Source: Branchinecta lynchi
Lineage: Eukaryota; Arthropoda; Branchiopoda; Anostraca; Branchinectidae
Assembly: GCA_023053575.1 (NCBI GenBank)
Contig: JAKZAP010000016.1
Location: 21,470,030-21,534,029 of the forward strand
Direction: 5' to 3'
DNA length: 64,000 bases
Shown: piece after piece, positions 46,058 through 55,750 of the stretch
Position numbering within the stretch: position 1 is the first letter of the stretch
How the letters are laid out: the number at the start of each line of letters is the position of its first letter
The notes under the pieces: model-generated
The model's input: only the letters and a program-made list of their open reading frames with translations
Databases searched by the model: none
Told to the model about the DNA's origin: nothing
Position numbers and translations under genes: made by a program

Positions 46058-46600
46058 GGATTCGAAAACGTAAGTCGAAGGATACACATGACTTCGTAAA
46101 AGCTGTTCGTCCGTCCGTAAGGTAAGCACGGTAATTCTCGAAGGGAATGAGATATTTTGATGAAACTTTGTTTGAGGATCTCTTCGAGTCAAGGAACAGG
46201 TCGATATCGGAGATGGGCTCTGTAGTCCTACATTTAGGGGTGGGAGTTCAAATTAAGGGGCAAACAAAATATTTTTTAACATCTAATGAGATGGCCGATT
46301 TAGGGGTAAGAAAACATGCTGAATAGGTATATGAAAATTATTTTTCGTCGGACAAATAGTTCGCCCGGAATCCGGTCCAAACCGGAGAGTTTGTTAAAAG
46401 TAACAGTTTCATTTGAAGCTGATTAGATGTTAGATCTAGGGGTAAAAAGACATGCAGAATCCGTAGATGAAAATCATTTTCTACCCGTACCTATAGTTCG
46501 CCCGGAATCCGGCCCGAACCGGAGAATTTGTGAAAAGTAAAAGTTGTGCAAATTGTCTGGATCAAATTTTGTGGGATCCCGTCGAAACATTTGGTCTTGC
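46058..46600 (+). mobile_element. Element with GGGATCCC end and internal ~140-bp repeats, copy 3
   Basis: The copy starts near GAAAACGTAAGTCGAAGGATA and ends TTGTGGGATCCCGTCGAAAC. It is a short version with two ~140-bp units carrying GGTAAGAAAACATGCTGAA and CCGGAATCCGG(T/C)CC blocks. It abuts the SINE at 45680-46045. Confidence 0.6.
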
Positions 46601-46643
46601 TTTGATTCTACACGCGTCTTTCCACTTTAGGAGGATTGTCTTG

Positions 46644-46970
46644 TTATAAATAATTGAGGAGAAGGGAAAACGTGGGCAGGTGTGGGCCTTTGTTGCCTTT
46701 GGCTCTCTTTCGTCGCGTTAGTTTGATTGACGTCGTGTTTAGACGATCTGTCCAAGGGTAACTCGATATTCCGCACAGTAGAATAAACAGTACCACCCAG
46801 ACCATGACAGACATCAGAACTGGCATGTGATAATCCTGAATGGGCAGCCTTTTGTATCTCAGTTTATAAGCCTTACTTTTTCTGTGTGGGGTATAAGAGG
46901 ACCCCAAAATATGCTGTTTCTGCTCAAAGTCCTCTCTGTATGCACGATACCATGAGTGGCCTCTTCCTTC
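46644..46970 (-). CDS. Hypothetical ORF with one possible membrane span
   Basis: A 108-codon minus-strand reading from the ATG at 46970 (an upstream ATG at 46997 is also in frame). It has a basic N-terminal half, a hydrophobic stretch PVLMSVMVWVVLFILL near its middle and a basic tail. The composition is protein-like, but I recognise no family, and no splice sites or polyadenylation signal clearly support it. It may be an exon, a repeat-derived ORF or chance. Confidence 0.2.
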   Translation of the reverse strand, partial: EGRGHSWYRAYREDFEQKQHILGSSYTPHRKSKAYKLRYKRLPIQDYHMPVLMSVMVWVVLFILLCGISSYPWTDRLNTTSIKLTRRKRAKGNKGPHLPTFSLLLNYL

Positions 46971-47158
46971 CATGAAATGGCCATAAAATACTAACAATAG
47001 GCCACATTCACTTTCTTCTGGGTGGTAATCTCCGACCCTTGTTAAAGCACAATGGGCACTAACTATGCTTTACGTTTTTTAACATGCTTCACACATATAC
47101 ATTTCTGACTTCCACTAGATAGCGCTTCAAAAATAAGCCGTTACCTTGTTATCGCCTG

Positions 47159-47365
47159 CAAGGCCGTATCACGGGGGGGGGGGGGGGGGGGGGGTTAGGG
47201 GGTTGAAACCCCCTCCCCCGAAACATAAAAAATTATGATTTTTACACGCTTTTCGCTCGGATCTATGTGTTTTTTGTACTTCTTTATCCAACCAGCAGGT
47301 GACCCCCCCCCCCCCGAAAGGCAACCCCCCTCCCCCCGAAAAAAAAATGTCTGGATTAGGGCCTG
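47159..47365 (+). mobile_element. hAT-like MITE, family 1, copy F
   Basis: The element runs from CAAGGCCGTATCA to GGATTAGGGCCTG. Flanks ATCGCCTG (47151-47158) and ATCGCCAG (47366-47373) agree at 7 of 8 bases, an aged target duplication. Interior blocks and G/C runs are as in the family. Confidence 0.8.
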
Positions 47366-48744
47366 ATCGCCAGTCATTGACTCTTCGGCGTATCGGCGGA
47401 GACGATTTCAGAGCATGGTACTGCAAGGTGCGGAAATTCAAAAACTCTAGGTCATGTACGAAAATCAATCTTTTTGTAGAGCTGACTGACGAGGGTGCCA
47501 TGGCTGCTAAAATAAACTGTCTCTTTAGCTGGCAGATTGCTCTAGTGTTATCTGATGAAACTTTCTGTTGTTTGTAGTACCGAGAAAAGTTTTGTTTTCT
47601 GGATGTAAACTTAAAACACTGCCAAAAAGTTATAAATATAACCAGCCCACCTGCAGCTGATTCCAGAGCTTACAAGGAATTCTCAGTTAACACCGTTAAT
47701 ATGAATATTTGTCAACAATACGAATAATCCAGAGTATATAATAACAACGAATAGATAAGAAAAAAGGAACTCCGCTTATATTTGTCGAAGCTAGTAAATC
47801 GGAGTATGGCAGTCAGCAAAAAAGGGCATAAAGATATATTAGCCAAAATAAGTTGTCGCGGAATCTGCTGATTCCTGATGTAACACTGTACTCTAGGGGG
47901 TGGAATGTGTCATCACGATTGTTTGATCCGGACATTGAACTTCTCTCGCCTTAAAGGTAACCTGCAATAGAGGGCGGGTTTGTCCGAAGCAAATGCTGAT
48001 AATTGGATTCGGATTAGACCAGGCTCAGATACGTTCGAAAAATCATGACCGACAATTCTACCTAGCTATTGGACAACTCTATGCCATTCGTCTTTGGTAA
48101 ATGATTTCGAGATCTGGAGCCGAGAGGAATCCTGCCTCCTCTCCTGGTGACGGAAACCTATGAAAATAGGGATTTCACAACTATCAATAAACCGGAAATA
48201 TATCTACTGATTTTGTTCGGGCACGCTTTACGAACGTTCTCAGGCATTCGTTTCCGGTCGACCGGAAACATTTTCGGAATAAAGAACGCGTATCGATTCA
48301 GGCCGTTCGCCACTTATGTTTTTCCCACTAATGGCAGCGAGCGACGCTCTTCTATCCGCCCTGGTGGATGCTTAACAGGCGTTTTTTGGCAACCATAACA
48401 ATCCACCCTTTTTGTAAATATCCTCAATGACAATCCATTGATTACTGGACAGAGCCGAAAATTGTCGCAGCTTTAATAGGACGACGCTCCCGCCGCACGC
48501 CGGACTTCCGTACGTCACCGCGAGATTGAAGTATGGAGTTGGGGGACTGTCCTATAGACTCCGAGAACGGCGTGGCGGTGCTTGAATATTTCATGGTGAC
48601 AGATAATGATGATTAATCCCCGATTGGGGAAACCTTATTCAGCCGAGACACCGGCGGATCATGGGATAGTTTCTAAAGAGCTAAAGATCATGACGGGAAA
48701 GATGCTTTTGAGCTGGTACTGTTTGTGTTCCAGTATTATAAATA
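47366..48744. other. No gene recognised
   Basis: AT-rich to mixed sequence; ORFs are short and without known motifs. The family-1 MITE at its left and the 370-bp repeat at its right bound it. Confidence 0.4.
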
Positions 48745-49110
48745 CTTAAAGTTCAATGGGCACATCAAACTACCCCAGTCCCACTCTATAACAACCTAGG
48801 AACAATGCTTACCGCCTAGATCAGCAGCTTTTTCAACGTTTCCTCTCTGTGATATTTAAAAGCGTAACTTTTTGGGCCAGTACATGCTCAGTTTACTAGC
48901 TTGGACAATAATAAAAGTGATGTTTCTTGTAACACTTATTAGATCTTCATTTTTATGCATAAATCAGCTTATATAATTCAGATTTGAATAGATTATTTGT
49001 TTTTGAATGATTTTTGTAGCTATGTTATTTTTTTAAGCTTATTGCATATTCTGGTACATTTTATAAAGCAATCTAATCAAGCTTCACAACACTATTTCAC
49101 AAACAAAAAC
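48745..49110 (+). repeat. Dispersed ~370-bp repeat, copy 2 (inverted relative to 1-369)
   Basis: This copy aligns end to end with 1-369 on the opposite strand, from CTTAAAGTTCAATGGGCAC to the TCACAACACTATTTCAC region. No coding content or terminal repeats were found. Confidence 0.75.
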
Positions 49111-49466
49111 TTTTAATTTGCACTTTAAGCCATGGAACTTCTGATGAAACACTAGAACAATCGGATAAACTGCATCTGCGGCTTGACTTTGGTGACATCT
49201 CAAATATATCCTTTTCCATCAAGCATTGCTGGGATTTTTTTAATTTCATGCCACGATATCCCAGCTCCTAAGATTTGGATCTCCGAAATGCCAGAGAGGT
49301 AAAGACAAGGGATAACAAGAAAACGGCCAATTTTCGTAGCGCCTTCTAAAGGAAGTCGGAAATGTTTATTTGTGAAGCATTTTATACAAAGTAAAGCATT
49401 AGAAGTGTCCATTGTGCTTTAAAGGGCCACTTTAACTTATTCTGCGTTTTATAATATACCTAGCTC

Positions 49467-49654
49467 CAAGGCCGTATCCAGAGGAGGGGGGTTAGGGGGT
49501 TGACCCCCCCCCCCGAAACATACAAAAATAATCCTTTTTTAGGCTTTTCCCTCGAATCTATGTCTTATCTGTACTTTTTTGTCCGGCCCTCAGGCAACCC
49601 CCCCCCAAAAGGTAGACCCCCCCCACCCGAAATAAATTCCTGGGAATGGGCCTG
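49467..49654 (+). mobile_element. hAT-like MITE, family 1, copy G
   Basis: The element runs from CAAGGCCGTATCC to GGGAATGGGCCTG. Flanks CCTAGCTC (49459-49466) and GCTAGCTC (49655-49662) agree at 7 of 8 bases. The right flank leads almost directly into the dispersed repeat at 49672. Confidence 0.8.
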
Positions 49655-49671
49655 GCTAGCTCCGTTGTGTA

Positions 49672-50020
49672 TTTTAAGCTTATAAAATCCCCACCTTTCT
49701 CCATTGTGTCGTCTTGCGGCTACGAATTCTTAGCGCTTTTTAGGCCATGCTGAGTTTTCGCTGTCACACAACATAAAGTGTGCCGGGACCTTCAATGTCC
49801 GCTTGACAACTCTTTCACACACAAGGAAATCAGAATATTCTGTTTTTTACTAATTTTTTGGCTTAGTTTTCCAACTTTTTCACCGCGGTGCGTTCAATTT
49901 TCGAATGTGTTGCTCCCAGCGGCCGTGTCAGAGAGCAGCTAGGCTGGAAGTGTTGACAAGCGCTAACTGATCCCTTTCTTGGGGAAAATATTGTTTCTAG
50001 TAAGTGTTGTGCTTTAAATA
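49672..50020 (-). repeat. Dispersed repeat (TTACTAGAAATGAT family), copy 3
   Basis: Inverse copy of 13478-14215 and 31575-31965, more diverged, ending in a CTAGTAAGTGTTGTGCTTTAA segment near 50018. Confidence 0.6.
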
Positions 50021-50469
50021 TTTAACAAGATCTTGAAGCTCATATGGCATTTGCAAGGCTTGGTAAAATGATGAAAGTAGGAATTTGCCTATTGGTGAGT
50101 TTGTTGGGATTATTTGTAAGGAAAACCCCTGAGACAAGAATAAGGATGGACCCTTGGAAATTACGAGAATGTATCGTTTGGTAAAAAATATTTCTTTTGT
50201 TTGCACTTGACGGTGATGATGCGCACTAAACTAAGGGTGCTGGAAACTCATCTGTAATCAAAACCCTTAAGGCAAAAATGATCCTTGGCCCTTTAGGACC
50301 ATGAATATATATGGTCTGGTCAAAAGTATTTTTTTTTACTCTTCGGTTAAGATGCGCACTTTAAGGGTGCTGGAAAATCATATCTAGTCAAAACCCTTGA
50401 GGCAAAATGATCATGGGCTCATGGGGATCATGAAAATGTAGATTTTGCTTAAAAGTATTTTTTGTACTT

Positions 50470-51452
50470 TGCGGTGAAGAGAATACTTTAAGGGGTGGTC
50501 GGGTCTGGAAAGTGACGATTTGTAAGCTAATCTTATTAAGTCTGTAATGTTCAAGCCAAGTTTTGTTGTCCTAGCACATCTGGAAGTACCTTAAATCGTG
50601 ATCACCGGAATTCTGGACCACCCTCCAATTCCCCCCAGAGTGCCCGAATCCGGTCCGGTTCTGTTACTGGTGTGTAGGGTTTGCTTTTGTTCTTCCCACC
50701 AAGTATCATCCCAATCGCTACGCTCAAAGCGTGTCACAGAATTTCCGACTCCCTCCCCACAGACTCCCCCGCATTGATCAGAACCTGTCCGCACTTGAAA
50801 TGGGACATCTGAGACATGATTTCTTTCCGAATATCAAGTTTCATTAAGATCCGATAACCCGTCCAAAAGGTGGACATTTCTCAAGATTCCGGATTCCCCT
50901 TCGCTCCACTCCCCCCACGATGGTCAAATTGGAGAAACGACTGTTCTTGAGTTAAAATTGTCGAATCCCTGACATGCCTGCCAAGTTTCATCGTTCTAGC
51001 ACATGTGTAAGCATCTTAACTTGGGATCACCGGAATTCCGGAACCCTTCCTCGAACCCCCCCCCCCACAGTGCTCGGATCCGATCCGGTCTTGTCAACTA
51101 TGTATCTGGTGCTTGTGCTTATTCTTCGCACCTAGTTTGCTCCCGATCCATCCACTCCGAACATGTCACACGATTTCCGGTTACCCCCTCCAACTCCCCC
51201 CAAAGTCAACGGATCCATCCTGCACTTGAAGTGTGACATCTGAGACAGGAGGTTTTTCCAAATATCAAGTTTCATTAAGATCCGATTCCGGGGATCCGAT
51301 TCCCCGTTTAAAAGTTAATACGTCAGTATTCCGTATTCATCCTAGCACTTCTGGAAGTACGCTAACTCGAGATGAGTGGCCTGACAGACAGACCGACCGA
51401 CCGACAGATCGAAAAGTATCGGCATATAGCACAGCGAAGCTGCAAGTGCCAT
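50470..51452 (+). repeat. GACCGACCGACCGA-ended repeat array, copy 2
   Basis: Two units of about 430 bp plus a partial third share CCTAGCACATCTGGAAGTACC-type, GATCACCGGAATTC(T/C)GGA and ATATCAAGTTTCATTAAGATCCGAT blocks (starts near 50551, 50979 and 51335). The array ends in a GACCGACCGACCGACAG microsatellite and AAGCTGCAAGTGCCATC. It has the same organisation as 22920-23241 and no ORF of substance. Confidence 0.65.
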
Positions 51453-52058
51453 CAAAACTAAGCTCTGCTTTAAGAAAATATAAGCCACGGTGACCACTGT
51501 ATTCTTCAGGTCCATCGTCAAAAAAAAAAGACGGAAAGATCTACACAGCCAGTTTTCAGACGAATAAGAGTAGAATGAGTTCCGCCATGGACTCATGGTT
51601 TGAGACATCTAGCGACTTTAAGGCTGAACTACACTGTTCTCCTGGGTCATGTGATGACACTAGCGCCACCTAGAAGCTTGCGGGCACCTAGCATCAGTAT
51701 CAGCACCATCTAAAATTGCTAGCACGTTGTAGGACTGCGTTCCTGGTCAACTAATAGTGCTAGCAAACGACCTAGCAGCAGGGGATTGTGATTTTCTGAT
51801 GTCTGGACAGTTCAGGGTTTGGATTTGCCCACTAGCAGCATCTATCGATCATCAACCTTAAACCTCTCCTGTGACAACTGCTTTAAGTCACCAATCAGAG
51901 CTGTGATACCTAGCAATCGTTGGCAAAACCGCAACAAACGAGTGCTATCTGCTTGACTGTCGATGGTGGTACTTGTTGATAGAAAGTACTGACCTTCATG
52001 CGAAGACTTAAAAAATAGAAATATGAGGAGGGTCCCGTTATATTACCTTGTAACCACG
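51453..52058. other. Left flank of the Polinton-like element; boundary not resolved
   Basis: The left end of the virus element should lie here, but no terminal inverted repeat could be matched to the right side. Repeated CTAGC-containing motifs (CCTAGCA, GCTAGCA, CACTAGC) occur between 51655 and 51930. No ORF. Confidence 0.4.
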
Positions 52059-52122
52059 TATAAGAGAGCGGGCGAATAATCATTTTTATTGTGTTTCGAC
52101 TTTCCGCTTAGAGAGTGAACAA
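52059..52122 (+). promoter_or_regulatory. Candidate TATA promoter of the plus-strand virus genes
   Basis: GTATAAGAG at 52059-52067 lies 55 bases before the first ATG (52122) of the plus-strand gene row and is followed by a purine/GC-rich patch. It is the only TATA-like site in a plausible position there. Inferred from sequence only. Confidence 0.4.
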
Positions 52123-52568
52123 TGAATTTTTACAGTGAGCTATATCCTCAGACTCAGGAACTTGTTTTTCCATCAACAACAGACCATGTACATGATGACA
52201 GTGATGTTACTAGTAAAGTGCCGACGAAGAAGAAAGGGAGTGTCAAAAAGGATGGATTAGTGAAAAAACAGTATTTGGATATCTTGAATAAGCAAGGAAA
52301 TACTAGTTACTGTTCACTCACATCTCTTGAACAGGGGCAATATTTTAAGGTTCTGTCATACAAAAGAGAAGAGAATAAAATAGGAAAAACTGTTCTTTTA
52401 ACTCTTAGTGGGGATGATGGACTCGTGTTTAATGTATATCTACCTCAAAGGTTCCACGAGCTCGAGGATAAAATCCTTGATGTTATGGTCGGCTCGTACT
52501 TCGAAACGTACAAGAATCATAGTGACAGAAGAGTGATTAATTTTCATGAAAAGAAAACTGAAATGTGA
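52122..52568 (+). CDS. Small Polinton protein, possible OB-fold nucleic-acid-binding protein
   Basis: 148 residues and the first gene after the TATA-like site. A Lys-rich linker (about residues 35-55) precedes a segment with alternating strands: LEQGQYFKVLSYKRE, then GKTVLLTLSGDDGLVFNVYLP and a closing RRVINF strand. This strand-rich layout, with a conserved GQYFKV-like start and LP(Q/K)RF motif, resembles a small family found near replication genes in Polintons and related viruses. I suspect an OB-fold single-strand-binding role. Function is inferred, not shown. It ends 72 bp before the next ORF. Confidence 0.6.
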   Translation: MNFYSELYPQTQELVFPSTTDHVHDDSDVTSKVPTKKKGSVKKDGLVKKQYLDILNKQGNTSYCSLTSLEQGQYFKVLSYKREENKIGKTVLLTLSGDDGLVFNVYLPQRFHELEDKILDVMVGSYFETYKNHSDRRVINFHEKKTEM

Positions 52569-52640
52569 TTAACATCTGAGTGTCCAAGCAAAATCTCTAT
52601 CAGTGTCTGAAGAGAAGTCGAGAAGTGAATATCTTGGACA

Positions 52641-52901
52641 ATGTATACTTGCGGCTACTGTTTCCGCACTGTCACTGTTCGCGAATGCGACATTTGTAAC
52701 CCTGTTCGGCACGATCCATTATGCAAATCTTGCTCTAAGACAGTGTGTGCAAATCATGAAACTTATAGCGAGTCATGTGATTTGTGTGTGTTTAATCCTT
52801 GCGTTTTTCATAGACCGAGTAATGCAATTTGTTTATTTTGTCATTCATATGATATATGTACTAAGGGAGTGGATGATGTTGATAACACTAAGAGTGCTTA
52901 G
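52641..52901 (+). CDS. Cys-rich putative zinc-binding small protein
   Basis: 86 residues with regularly spaced Cys pairs at 4/7, 16/19, 28/31, 46/49 and 64/67, plus C36-x2-H39, C54-x2-H57, H68 and C73. This spacing could hold three or four zinc ions in a cross-brace or tandem-ribbon fold. I do not recognise a specific family. An overlapping frame at 52603-52932 is hydrophobic and looks like a shadow; the cysteine pattern favours this frame. An AATAAA at 52931 follows the stop, so a transcript may end here. A host-interaction role is conceivable but unsupported. Confidence 0.6.
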   Translation: MYTCGYCFRTVTVRECDICNPVRHDPLCKSCSKTVCANHETYSESCDLCVFNPCVFHRPSNAICLFCHSYDICTKGVDDVDNTKSA

Positions 52902-52974
52902 CAGTAAGACATGTAATTGTTTACTATCTTAATAAATATATTCTACTTCTTGATATTGTATTTAGTTTATTAGT

Positions 52975-53652
52975 ATGTCTTATCTTGATAGGTTCCATTT
53001 TCATGCTCCGTTCAGACTTATTCTGAATGGAGGTAGCGGATGTGGTAAAACAACATTCGTTCAGAAGCTTTTAAAAGACAGAAAAAGACTGATTGTGCCA
53101 GCAGTAAACGAAAAAACAATTGTCTACGTTTACAAGGCTTGGCAACCAGCCTACGATTTGCTGAGGGTGGATTTTCCCGGAATAAGATTTGTAGATGAAT
53201 TAGCTGGATTATTCGAAAGTCTCTCGGAAGACAGTTTGTTGATATTAGACGATGTTGCTGAAATGATTGATGTTTATTCAAAGCAGTTCATCGAGCTTTT
53301 CACTGTAAAATCGCACCATTCCCGAATAAGCTGTATCCTCATTACACACTCGCTTTTTAGTCAGTCTAAAACCGTCAGACTGTTACAGTTAAACTGTAAT
53401 TACATGGTAATGTGGAAAATACCCAGGGACTCTTCAAGTCTTATTATTCTAAACAGACAGATATTTCCTTACCAAAAAGGCTTTCTTTTGTCTAGCTATC
53501 AGTTAGCTACCTCAAAACCATATGGCTATATATTGATTGACTTAAACACAAACACTCCAGACGAGTTGCGGGTGCTAACCGATATTTTTGACAAATCAGT
53601 TACTGTCTTTCTACCGGAGCCATCTTCGAAAAGAAAAAATGACTGTCGATAG
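52975..53652 (+). CDS. FtsK/HerA-type genome-packaging ATPase
   Basis: 225 residues. Walker A is GGSGCGKT at residues 19-26, Walker B is LLILDD at 88-93, and an ILITHS sensor-like motif is at 121-126. Size and motif order fit the compact A32/FtsK-HerA packaging ATPases of Polintons, adintoviruses and virophages, which drive DNA into the preformed capsid. The start has an ATG directly before SYLDRF; upstream is the AATAAA-containing gap. Its last 14 bases overlap the next ORF. No frameshift or missing motif was seen. Confidence 0.88.
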   Translation: MSYLDRFHFHAPFRLILNGGSGCGKTTFVQKLLKDRKRLIVPAVNEKTIVYVYKAWQPAYDLLRVDFPGIRFVDELAGLFESLSEDSLLILDDVAEMIDVYSKQFIELFTVKSHHSRISCILITHSLFSQSKTVRLLQLNCNYMVMWKIPRDSSSLIILNRQIFPYQKGFLLSSYQLATSKPYGYILIDLNTNTPDELRVLTDIFDKSVTVFLPEPSSKRKNDCR

Positions 53653-53974
53653 ATTAGGACAAATTCAACCATTACTTTTTGTTCTGAGCAACTCCTCAAA
53701 AAAGCTTCGGAAAGCAATACTAAACAATGTAAATGATGACTTCGTAAGAACAGTGTCTGAACTCTGCTTAAATATCGAGAAGAAAAACATTAATATGTCA
53801 GACGATCTACGTAAGCGAGTAAGGCAGCATCGCAAAATAGTAAAATCGGTATGTGGTTGTAAAAAAATTAACGACAAAAGACGTTGGTTAAAACAAAAAG
53901 GTGGAGGAATTTTTACTATTCTTCTACCGATTGTAGCGAGTTTAGTCGGATCATTTTTGAGCTCTAGGAAGTAG
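53639..53974 (+). CDS. Small basic virion-type protein with hydrophobic C-terminal tail
   Basis: The ATG at 53639 overlaps the ATPase stop by 14 bases and gives 111 residues. A helical, basic middle part (SKKLRKAIL, DDLRKRVRQHRKIV) is followed by QKGGG and a hydrophobic tail, IFTILLPIVASLVGSFL. The double-glycine boundary before an amphipathic or membrane-active segment recalls protease-processed minor virion proteins of adenovirus-related viruses. The same layout is common in Polintons, where it is usually an unnamed conserved gene. An upstream in-frame ATG at 53588 lies inside the ATPase and is less likely. Confidence 0.65.
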   Translation: MTVDRLGQIQPLLFVLSNSSKKLRKAILNNVNDDFVRTVSELCLNIEKKNINMSDDLRKRVRQHRKIVKSVCGCKKINDKRRWLKQKGGGIFTILLPIVASLVGSFLSSRK

Positions 53975-53978
53975 AATA

Positions 53979-54719
53979 ATGGCCAAGCCATATAAATTGA
54001 TACCCTTCAACATAGCTCTGGCGCCGGAAAAGAGGATTGAAGATGATTTAACAGGATTTCTGGCAGATGACTCTGTAGCTGACGACATTAAACTTAGCTT
54101 GCTCAGAAATGCTTTACAGAGAATCGAAAAAGTTAGAACCGCAACCTCCAGTACTGAGTCTGTTGTAGCAGCTCCTCCTGTCTTACCCTCTCAGCCCACT
54201 TCTGAACTGGCAGACAAACCGGATTTAATTTCACTTTTACCGCCATCTTACCAAAGTAAGGCGAAGCGAGTCTTGGATATTCTGAGGAGACAAGATGATT
54301 GCATCTATACTGAAGGGGCAAACGTTATTATTATAAATGGTAAAAAGTACAGTGTTGTCGATCTACTAATCGATCTGGTCGGGGCTAGGAAAAGTACAAC
54401 TGTTGTAGACAAGGACATTTTGAAATATTTATCCAAGATCGACTTTCCAGTTTCGCTAATAACGAACAAAACCATAAGCCGAAACTTACTTAAATCATTA
54501 TTGATAAACTCGAGAACCTCTCCTTCGTCAATAAAGAAATCAGGTGATACCAGTTTATTTTCACAAAGCTTAGGGGAACATACCTCTGATAATACTTTCG
54601 AGAGCTCGGCATACGATAGCATTTCTACATCTACACCACATGCGATACGACAACAGTTGGAACTGAGTCAATCACTTGGAAGTCCAGTTACATTGAAGAA
54701 CAGATGGATCAAAGAATGA
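53979..54719 (+). CDS. Conserved Polinton protein of unknown function
   Basis: 246 residues starting four bases after the previous stop. An acidic N-terminal part (residues 15-50) and a Pro/Ser/Thr linker precede a compact region, LLPPSYQSKAKRVLDIL then GANVIIINGKKYSVVDLLIDL, seen next to integrases or capsid genes in many Polintons. The C-terminal 70 residues are Ser/Thr-rich and probably disordered. Its end overlaps the integrase start by 16 bases. A structural or scaffolding role is plausible; nothing enzymatic is visible. Confidence 0.6.
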   Translation: MAKPYKLIPFNIALAPEKRIEDDLTGFLADDSVADDIKLSLLRNALQRIEKVRTATSSTESVVAAPPVLPSQPTSELADKPDLISLLPPSYQSKAKRVLDILRRQDDCIYTEGANVIIINGKKYSVVDLLIDLVGARKSTTVVDKDILKYLSKIDFPVSLITNKTISRNLLKSLLINSRTSPSSIKKSGDTSLFSQSLGEHTSDNTFESSAYDSISTSTPHAIRQQLELSQSLGSPVTLKNRWIKE

Positions 54720-55750
54720 GGGAAATCTACGGCAACGTCGGTGAGCGAGGAGCTTTGTCGTCACCGAATGTACTGTCACAAGAAAGTGGTTCGACTTTGA
54801 AAGAAGCGAAAGATTACTTAACGTCAGAAGATAGCTATACACTCCATCAAAGCAGACGCCTCCGACCACCATTTTACCGTAAAACTATAGCATTTCATAA
54901 AAATGATTTAGCCCAGTCAGATCTATTAGTTCTGGGGGACGTTCATATCAAGTATAATAAACCTTATCGATATATATTGATCGTCATATGCGTATTCTCC
55001 AGATATGTATATGCACTACCTCTCAAAACAAAACAAGGGAAAGAGGTTGCTTCAGCTTTAGATACTATATTTTCACAGAATCGTTTCGCTCTTTTACAAA
55101 CAGATCGAGGAAAGGAATATATTAATAAACCTGTTCAGAATATTTTGTCAAAATATAGAACAAAACTATACCATAGCGCTTCCCCACTCAAATGTTCTAT
55201 TGCGGAAAGATTCATCCGAACTCTGAGGCTCTTAATATCCCGCTATTGCTCATACTCAAACAGTTTCAATTTCATTAAGGACCTAGAGTTAATTATTATG
55301 ACTTATAATAAGAAACCGCATAGGTCACTAAATTATCGCGCGCCTATAGACGTTTCATCGGAAAACTCTTCTGAACTTTACAAAAATTATTACGTTACAG
55401 AAAACAGACGAAAACCGAAATTTAACGTTGGGGATACCGTGAGAATATCGCGGACTTTGTCTAGTTTTGATAAAGGAAATTATTTGTGGAGTACAGAGCT
55501 ATTTAGGATATCTAAAATATTAGATACAAACCCGATAACATACAATATTACTGATTACAAAGATGAACAAATTAAAGGAGGGTGGTATGAGAATGAGCTA
55601 CAGAAAGTTTCGGACAGTGGGATTTATAAAATAGAAAAAATACTTAAGAAGCGGAATCATAAAGGAAAAGTACAGTACTTGGTTCGGTGGCTTGGGTATA
55701 CATCCGATTTTGATTCCTGGGTTTATGCAAAAGAAGTAGCTAATGTCTGA
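54704..55750 (+). CDS. Retrovirus-like (rve) integrase with C-terminal chromodomain
   Basis: 348 residues. It catalyses insertion of element DNA into host chromosomes. The probable catalytic triad is D73 (QSDLL), D134 (QTDRGKE) and E168 (AERFIRTL), with the expected D-D-35-E-like spacing. The usual NDGY(K/R)YIL and FSRY landmarks are present as NKPYRYIL and FSRY. A VGDTVRIS linker and WSTELFRI region lead to a chromodomain at about 303-346 (YKIEKILKKR, YLVRWLGY, SWV), which may steer integration to methylated histone marks. The zinc-binding HHCC N-terminus of retroviral integrases is not evident. The frame is intact; it overlaps the next ORF by 8 bases. Confidence 0.9.
   Translation: MDQRMREIYGNVGERGALSSPNVLSQESGSTLKEAKDYLTSEDSYTLHQSRRLRPPFYRKTIAFHKNDLAQSDLLVLGDVHIKYNKPYRYILIVICVFSRYVYALPLKTKQGKEVASALDTIFSQNRFALLQTDRGKEYINKPVQNILSKYRTKLYHSASPLKCSIAERFIRTLRLLISRYCSYSNSFNFIKDLELIIMTYNKKPHRSLNYRAPIDVSSENSSELYKNYYVTENRRKPKFNVGDTVRISRTLSSFDKGNYLWSTELFRISKILDTNPITYNITDYKDEQIKGGWYENELQKVSDSGIYKIEKILKKRNHKGKVQYLVRWLGYTSDFDSWVYAKEVANV

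Noticed and set aside
52603..52932. 109-residue hydrophobic ORF overlapping the Cys-rich ORF
   Set aside because: The other frame (52641-52901) has a non-random Cys-x2-Cys pattern; this one looks like its shadow.
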